Below are positions 58,601 to 64,000 of a stretch of DNA of 64,000 nt, piece by piece. The position numbers were made by a program, and so were the translations under genes. Within the stretch, counting starts at the first letter, position 1, and every line of letters starts with the position of its first letter. This DNA is from Acanthosepion esculentum (Eukaryota; Mollusca; Cephalopoda; Sepiida; Sepiidae). The stretch covers positions 22,880,162-22,944,161 of the forward strand of contig OZ038517.1 in assembly GCA_964036315.1 (NCBI GenBank), in the 5' to 3' direction. A model generated the notes under the pieces. That model saw nothing but the letters and a program-made list of their open reading frames with translations, was not told where the DNA came from and did not search any database.

Positions 58601-61600
58601 CGAGTTCTATAATATAGATGGAGTCGTACAGTAAGTTCTGCAACCAATGCGAGTTCTATAATATAGATGGAGTAGTACAGTAAGTTCTGCAACCAATGCG
58701 AGTTCTATAATATAGATGGAGTCGTACAATAGGTTCGGCAACCAATGCGAGTTCTATAATATAGATGGAGTCGTACAATAGGTTCGGCAACCAATGCGAG
58801 TTCTGTAATATAGATGGAGTCGTACAATAGGTTCGGCAACCAATGCGAGTTCTATAATATAGATGGAGTCGTACAATAGGTTCGGCAACCAATGCGAGTT
58901 CTATAATATAGATGGAGTCGTACAATAGGTTCGGCAACCAATGCGAGTTATATAATATAGATGGAGTCATACAATAAGTTCTGCAACCAATGCGAGTTAT
59001 ATAATATAGATGGAGTCGTACAATAGGTTCGGCAACCAATGCGAGTTCTGTAATATAGATGGAGTCGTACAATAGGTTCGGCAACCAATGCGAGTTCTAT
59101 AATATAGATGGAGTCGTACAATAGGTTCGGCAACCAATGCGAGTTCTATAATATAGATGGAGTCGTACAATAGGTTCGGCAACCAATGCGAGTTCTGTAA
59201 TATAGATGGAGTCGTACAATAGGTTCGGCAACCAATGCGAGTTCTATAATATAGATGGAGTCGTACAATAGGTTCGGCAACCAATGCGAGTTCTGTAATA
59301 TAGATGGAGTCGTACAATAGGTTCGGCAACCAATGCGAGTTCTATAATATAGATGGAGTCGTACAATAGGTTCGGCAACCAATGCGAGTTCTATAATATA
59401 GATGGAGTCGTACAATAGGTTCGGCAACCAATGCGAGTTCTATAATATAGATGGAGTCGTACAATAAGTTCTGCAACCAATGCGAGTTATATAATATAGA
59501 TGGAGTCGTACAATAGGTTCGGCAACCAATGCGAGTTCTATAATATAGATGGAGTCGTACAATAGGTTCTGCAACCAATGCGAGTTCTATAATATAGATG
59601 GAGTCGTACAATAGGTTCTGCAACCAATGCGAGTTCTATAATATAGATGGAGTCGTACAATAGGTTCTGCAACCAATGCGAGTTATATAATATAGATGGA
59701 GTCGTACAATAGGTTCTGCAACCAATGCGAGTTCTATAATATAGATGGAGTCGTACAATAAGTTCTGCAACCAATGCGAGTTCTATAATATAGATGGAGT
59801 CATACAATAGGTTCTGCAACCAATGCGAGTTACATAATATAGATGGAGTCGTACAATAGGTTCTGCAACCAATGCGAGTTCTATAATATAGATGGAGTCG
59901 TACAATAGGTTCTGCAACCAATGCGAGTTCTATAATATAGATGGAGTCGTACAGTAAGTTCTGCAACCAATGCGAGTTCTATAATATAGATGGAGTCGTA
60001 CAATAGGTTCGGCAACCAATGCGAGTTCTATAATATAGATGGAGATGTACAGTAAGTTCTGCAACCAATGCGAGTTCTATAATATAGATGGAGTCGTACA
60101 ATAGGTTCTGCAACCAATGCGAGTTCTATAATATAGATGGAGTCGTACAATAGGTTCGGCAACCAATGCGAGTTCTATAATATAGATGGAGTCGTACAAT
60201 AGGTTCGGCAACCAATGCGAGTTCTATAATATAGATGGAGTCGTACAGTAAGTTCTGCAACCAATGCGAGTTCTATAATATAGATGGAGTCGTACAGTAA
60301 GTTCTGCAACCAATGCGAGTTCTATAATATAGATGGAGTCGTACAATAGGTTCAGCAACCAATGCGAGTTCTATAATATAGATGGAGTCGTACAGTAAGT
60401 TCTGCAACCAATGCGAGTTCTATAATATAGATGGAGTCGTACAGTAAGTTCTGCAACCAATGCGAGTTCTATAATATAGATGGAGTCGTACAATAGGTTC
60501 GGCAACCAATGCGAGTTCTATAATATAGATGGAGTCGTACAGTAAGTTCTGCAACCAATGCGAGTTCTATAATATAGATGGAGTCGTACAATAGGTTCTG
60601 CAACCAATGCGAGTTCTATAATATAGATGGAGTCGTACAGTAAGTTCTGCAACCAATGCGAGTTCTATAATATAGATGGAGTCGTACAATAGGTTCGGCA
60701 AACAATGCGAGTTCTATAATATAGATGGAGTCGTACAATAGGTTTTGCAACCAATGCGAGTTCTATAATATAGATGGAGTCGTACAATAGGTTCTGCAAC
60801 CAATGCGAGTTCTATAATATAGATGGAGTCGTACAGTAAGTTCTGCAACCAATGCGAGTTCTATAATATAGATGGAGTCGTACAGTAAGTTCTGCAACCA
60901 ATGCGAGTTCTATAATATAGATGGAGTCGTACAGTAAGTTCTGCAACCAATGCGAGTTCTATAATATAGATGGAGTCGTACAGTAAGTTCTGCAACCAAT
61001 GCGAGTTCTATAATATAGATGGAGTCGTACAATAGGTTCGGCAACCAATGCGAGTTCTATAATATAGATGGAGTCGTACAATAGGTTCGGCAACCAATGC
61101 GAGTTCTGTAATATAGATGGAGTCGTACAATAGGTTCGGCAACCAATGCGAGTTCTATAATATAGATGGAGTCGTACAATAGGTTCGGCAACCAATGCGA
61201 GTTCTGTAATATAGATGGAGTCGTACAATAGGTTCGGCAACCAATGCGAGTTCTATAATATAGATGGAGTCGTACAATAGGTTCGGCAACCAATGCGAGT
61301 TCTATAATATAGATGGAGTCGTACAATAGGTTCGGCAACCAATGCGAGTTCTATAATATAGATGGAGTCGTACAATAAGTTCTGCAACCAATGCGAGTTA
61401 TATAATATAGATGGAGTCGTACAATAGGTTCGGCAACCAATGCGAGTTCTATAATATAGATGGAGTCGTACAATAGGTTCTGCAACCAATGCGAGTTCTA
61501 TAATATAGATGGAGTCGTACAATAGGTTCTGCAACCAATGCGAGTTCTATAATATAGATGGAGTCGTACAATAGGTTCTGCAACCAATGCGAGTTATATA

Positions 61601-62223
61601 ATATAGATGGAGTCGTACAATAGGTTCTGCAACCAATGCGAGTTCTATAATATAGATGGAGTCGTACAGTAAGTTCTGCAACCAATGCGAGTTCTATAAT
61701 ATAGATGGAGTCATACAGTAAGTTCTGCAACCAATGCGAGTTCTATAATATAGATGGAGTCGTACAGTAAGTTCTGCAACCAATGCGAGTTCTATAATAT
61801 AGATGGAGTCGTACAATAGGTTCGGCAACCAATGCGAGTTCTATAATATAGATGGAGTCGTACAGTAAGTTCTGCAACCAATGCGAGTTCTATAATATAG
61901 ATGGAGTCGTACAATAGGTTCTGCAACCAATGCGAGTTCTATAATATAGATGGAGTCGTACAATAGGTTCGGCAACCAATGCGAGTTATATAATATAGAT
62001 GGAGTCGTACAATAGGTTCGGCAACCAATGCGAGTTATATAATATAGATGGAGTCGTACAATAGGTTCGGCAACCAATGCGAGTTCTATAATATAGATGG
62101 AGTCGTACAATAGGTTCGGCAACCAATGCGAGTTCTATAATATAGATGGAGTCGTACAATAGGTTCTGCAACCAATGCGAGTTATATAATATAGATGGAG
62201 TTGTACAATAGGTTCTGCAACCA
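52671..62223. repeat. 49-bp satellite, about 195 head-to-tail units (9.55 kb)
   Basis: Unit GCGAGTTCTATAATATAGAT, GGAGTCGTACAATAGGTTCG, GCAACCAAT = 49 bp, spanning 9553 bp with almost no indels. Two main variants: CAGTAAGTTCTGC and CAATAGGTTCGGC, plus a recombinant CAATAGGTTCTGC; a separate TTCTAT/TTATAT switch sits ahead of AATATAG. Minus-strand frames of 60-142 codons repeat with a 147-nt (3 x 49) period and end wherever the TTCTAT form creates a stop; they are not genes. Confidence 0.97.
54426..59294. repeat. 2.4-kb higher-order tandem duplication within the satellite
   Basis: Rare variants recur exactly 2401 bp apart: TACTATAGG (54511/56912), GTGCAGTAAG (55000/57401), CAATATGTTCGG (55934/58335), GTTCAATAAT (56056/58457), GGGAGTTC (56150/58551) and GTAGTACAG (56271/58672). 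The matched stretch is 54426-56893 against 56827-59294. A second, shorter duplication with a 1911-bp (39-unit) offset links about 59050-59640 to 60960-61550. Confidence 0.9.
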
Positions 62224-63254
62224 GAAATAATACATTTTTTCTGTTTTTCCATATTACTACAAATTAAGTACTCCAGATCATCATTAAAAAAAAAAAATTA
62301 TCACATGTTATAAAATGTTGATGGTTGGGTGGTCTAGTTTGTTATGTAAATTCATTTTAAATTGATAACCCCGTCAAAGACAAGACCAAAGATACTAATA
62401 CTGAATGCTTTCTGAAAATTTTAAAAATAAGTAAATTTTAAATTCATAAAAAAAAAGTTCTTTGACGAGTAATTAATGTCTCTGGATTAAGAATTTCAAA
62501 GAGAATTTTTATTTTTTTTAAATTTCAAGAAATCATATCCTATAAGAATATTTGTTTTGGACTCAAAGTAGATCAATTTTAAATGAATTTACATAGCAAA
62601 CTGTACACCTACCTGTTAACATTTATAAAATTTAAAAAAAACCCAGGCAATATCTTGGGGGGGGGGATTCCAGGGTTTCAGGGAGGGATGAGAAAATCTT
62701 TTTTCTTATTTACAGATTTTGGAGCCAATCATGAGCCCATCATAATTTCTTTATTTACAGAATTTGAAGTGCACCATTAGTGTCAAAAAAAGACGGTATG
62801 ATGAAAAAACACTTAAGTTACACATTTCTCAGAATAAAAATCAATTTAAATAACTTGACTTTTTTTTGTTTATTGAATTACAACACCGTGGTACTCTTTT
62901 GAACTGTTTGTTTATTGAAGTCTGCTTCAGTTTATTTATTTAATAATCAATTATGAATTAACAAATTACTGTACATGGATTCAAGTTTAAAAATCCATCA
63001 ACATTTTCTATTGCTATTCAGTTTGTAAAACTCCTCTATAAAAATAATCCATGTAAATGTCTATGTACTTATATAGAAAAGAATAAAGATTTTCCATAAT
63101 ATATGCATATTATTTGGAATACATCTTTTGAGTCAGACAATCTTGAAAAGTGGGCGGGGGATGACATTATGACTTATGGTGAAAAGGGTGCATTGTGCAA
63201 AAAAGGTTGAGAATCACTAGTGTATAGTTATTTGAAAAAAAAAAAAACTAAGGA
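62224..63254. other. intron; possible hAT right end near 63200
   Basis: GGTTGAGAATCACTAGTG near 63208 looks like a hAT-type right terminus but no matching left end was found. The rest is AT-rich and unassigned. Confidence 0.4.
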
Positions 63255-63941
63255 TTGGCAAACATGGACTTTCATACCCACCAAAAAATGGAGTGTCAAA
63301 AGTACAAGTTTTCCCCCATGACAACACTTTTATTTTAACTCCTCAAAGGCAATGTTTAGTTTTAAAAAGTGATCATTATAATTGTAATAGAAAGTGAATT
63401 TATAACAAAAATATTAAACACTATTTGTTTGATTGTTTATTTACAAGAATAATTTTATATTTACAACATTCTAATAACTAATACAATTGCATTAAGGCTA
63501 AATGCTATGCAGTATTTATCATTTACCAATTTCTAAAGAAATATATATGAAAACAATATTTTATTCATAAATTTATAAACATTTACTAAATTATTAAAAT
63601 ATGTGAACCAACTATAAAGAAATCCTTATTATTTACCATTTTATAAAAGTTTGTATAGATTGGCAATTAGTCAATGTTTTGCCAACTATTCCAGTAAATA
63701 ATCTAATAGATAAAGTATAGATAAACAATCTAATAAATAAATAGCATTTATTATTTTTATTGTCAATTCTCAGGAACAATGAAAATGTATATATTCACCC
63801 TCATATGTTTAGGTTTTATTAAAATTCTAAATCGTCACTTTTTAAAACAATAAATATTGCTGAAGAGTGAAGGTAGTAGTGTATCCTTTTCACACACCTT
63901 TTTTTTTTTTTTTTACAGGCACAAAGGTCCATGTTTGCTAA
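63255..63941. mobile_element. TIR transposon, copy 2 (687 bp)
   Basis: TTGGCAAACATGGACTTTCA at the left and CCATGTTTGCTAA at the right, interior colinear with 43261-44299 but with a single 58-bp unit instead of seven. Confidence 0.85.
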
Positions 63942-64000
63942 AAGATTATTTGTGGTCACATTGCCTATTGTACAACTCCACCAAAAGACATTCTGTTATA

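Larger units (their letters stand above)
45237..64000 (-). other. 5' intron of Mondo (at least 18.7 kb), holding the satellite
   Basis: No exon for the Mondo conserved region was found on the minus strand here, so the sequence from the microexon to the right edge is read as one very large intron, with the N-terminal exons beyond 64000. It contains (AT)n arrays, LINE and Penelope debris, hAT-like and TIR elements and the 9.55-kb 49-bp satellite. Confidence 0.6.

Noticed and set aside
52671..62223. CRISPR-like array
   Set aside because: Units are contiguous 49-bp repeats without unique spacers, and the genome is animal.
52776..62252. Many 60-142 codon minus-strand frames (LLYDSIYIIELALVAE repeats)
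   Set aside because: They follow the 49-bp satellite period in all three frames and stop where a known variant makes TAG; not protein genes.

Overview
This window is animal nuclear DNA and holds the middle of one large, repeat-rich gene on the minus strand. Nine exons at 45236..2904 splice in a consistent reading frame (1806 nt, 602 codons). They encode the central part of a Mondo protein (MLXIP/MondoA or MLXIPL/ChREBP family), a glucose-6-phosphate-responsive bHLH-leucine-zipper transcription factor that works with Mlx. The identification rests on the block SDTIFSLNQPFPFPNPREL followed by LIQPVLTQLQPNLDDYMD, which resembles vertebrate SDTLF... and MIQPxLxxLQPxLDDFMD, and on a later FLAQLLTTGK block resembling the vertebrate CLTQLLTA block. 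The N-terminal Mondo conserved region lies beyond the right edge (no exon for it was found up to 64000). The bHLHZip and dimerisation exons lie beyond the left edge.

Everything else is intron or 5' intron. It is packed with decayed mobile elements and tandem repeats: two Penelope-like retroelements, two kinds of non-LTR retrotransposon ends, tRNA-headed SINEs, mariner, pogo-like, hAT-like and other TIR elements, a solo LTR, many (AT)n microsatellites and several minisatellites. The abundance of Penelope-like elements, DD37D mariners, tRNA-SINEs and AT microsatellites, with low GC, suggests a mollusc, most probably a cephalopod such as an octopus. That is inference from remembered repeat character, not a database match.

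Layout: 1-3000 LINE debris, a 34-bp array and the last exon seen here. 3.2-4.7 kb purine-rich nested satellite. 5.2-6.6 kb two exons. 6.7-7.3 kb tRNA-like repeat cluster. 7.5-9.1 kb decayed Penelope-like element. 10.4-14.9 kb LINE ends, MITEs, one exon and a 29-bp array. 15.6-18.3 kb two SINE foldbacks. 18.5-19.3 kb the large 840-nt exon. 21-24 kb solo LTR and mariner. 26.1-28.95 kb Penelope-like element with long inverted termini. 29.5-30.4 kb 42-bp array. 31-36.5 kb LINE and SINE debris and one exon. 36.56-36.65 kb exon with a LINE tail 9 bp from its donor. 38-44.3 kb mariner, pogo and TIR elements. 44.8-45.24 kb exon plus a 42-nt microexon. 52.67-62.22 kb a 49-bp satellite of about 195 units. 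63.3-63.9 kb second copy of the TIR element.

The most unusual signals are: hammerhead-ribozyme-like cores conserved in two repeat families, one of them tRNA-headed; near-perfect SINE foldbacks that would make long intronic dsRNA; an exact-looking 2401-bp (49 x 49) duplication inside the satellite; a perfect 13-bp hairpin covering the microexon acceptor; and a minisatellite born inside a TIR transposon.
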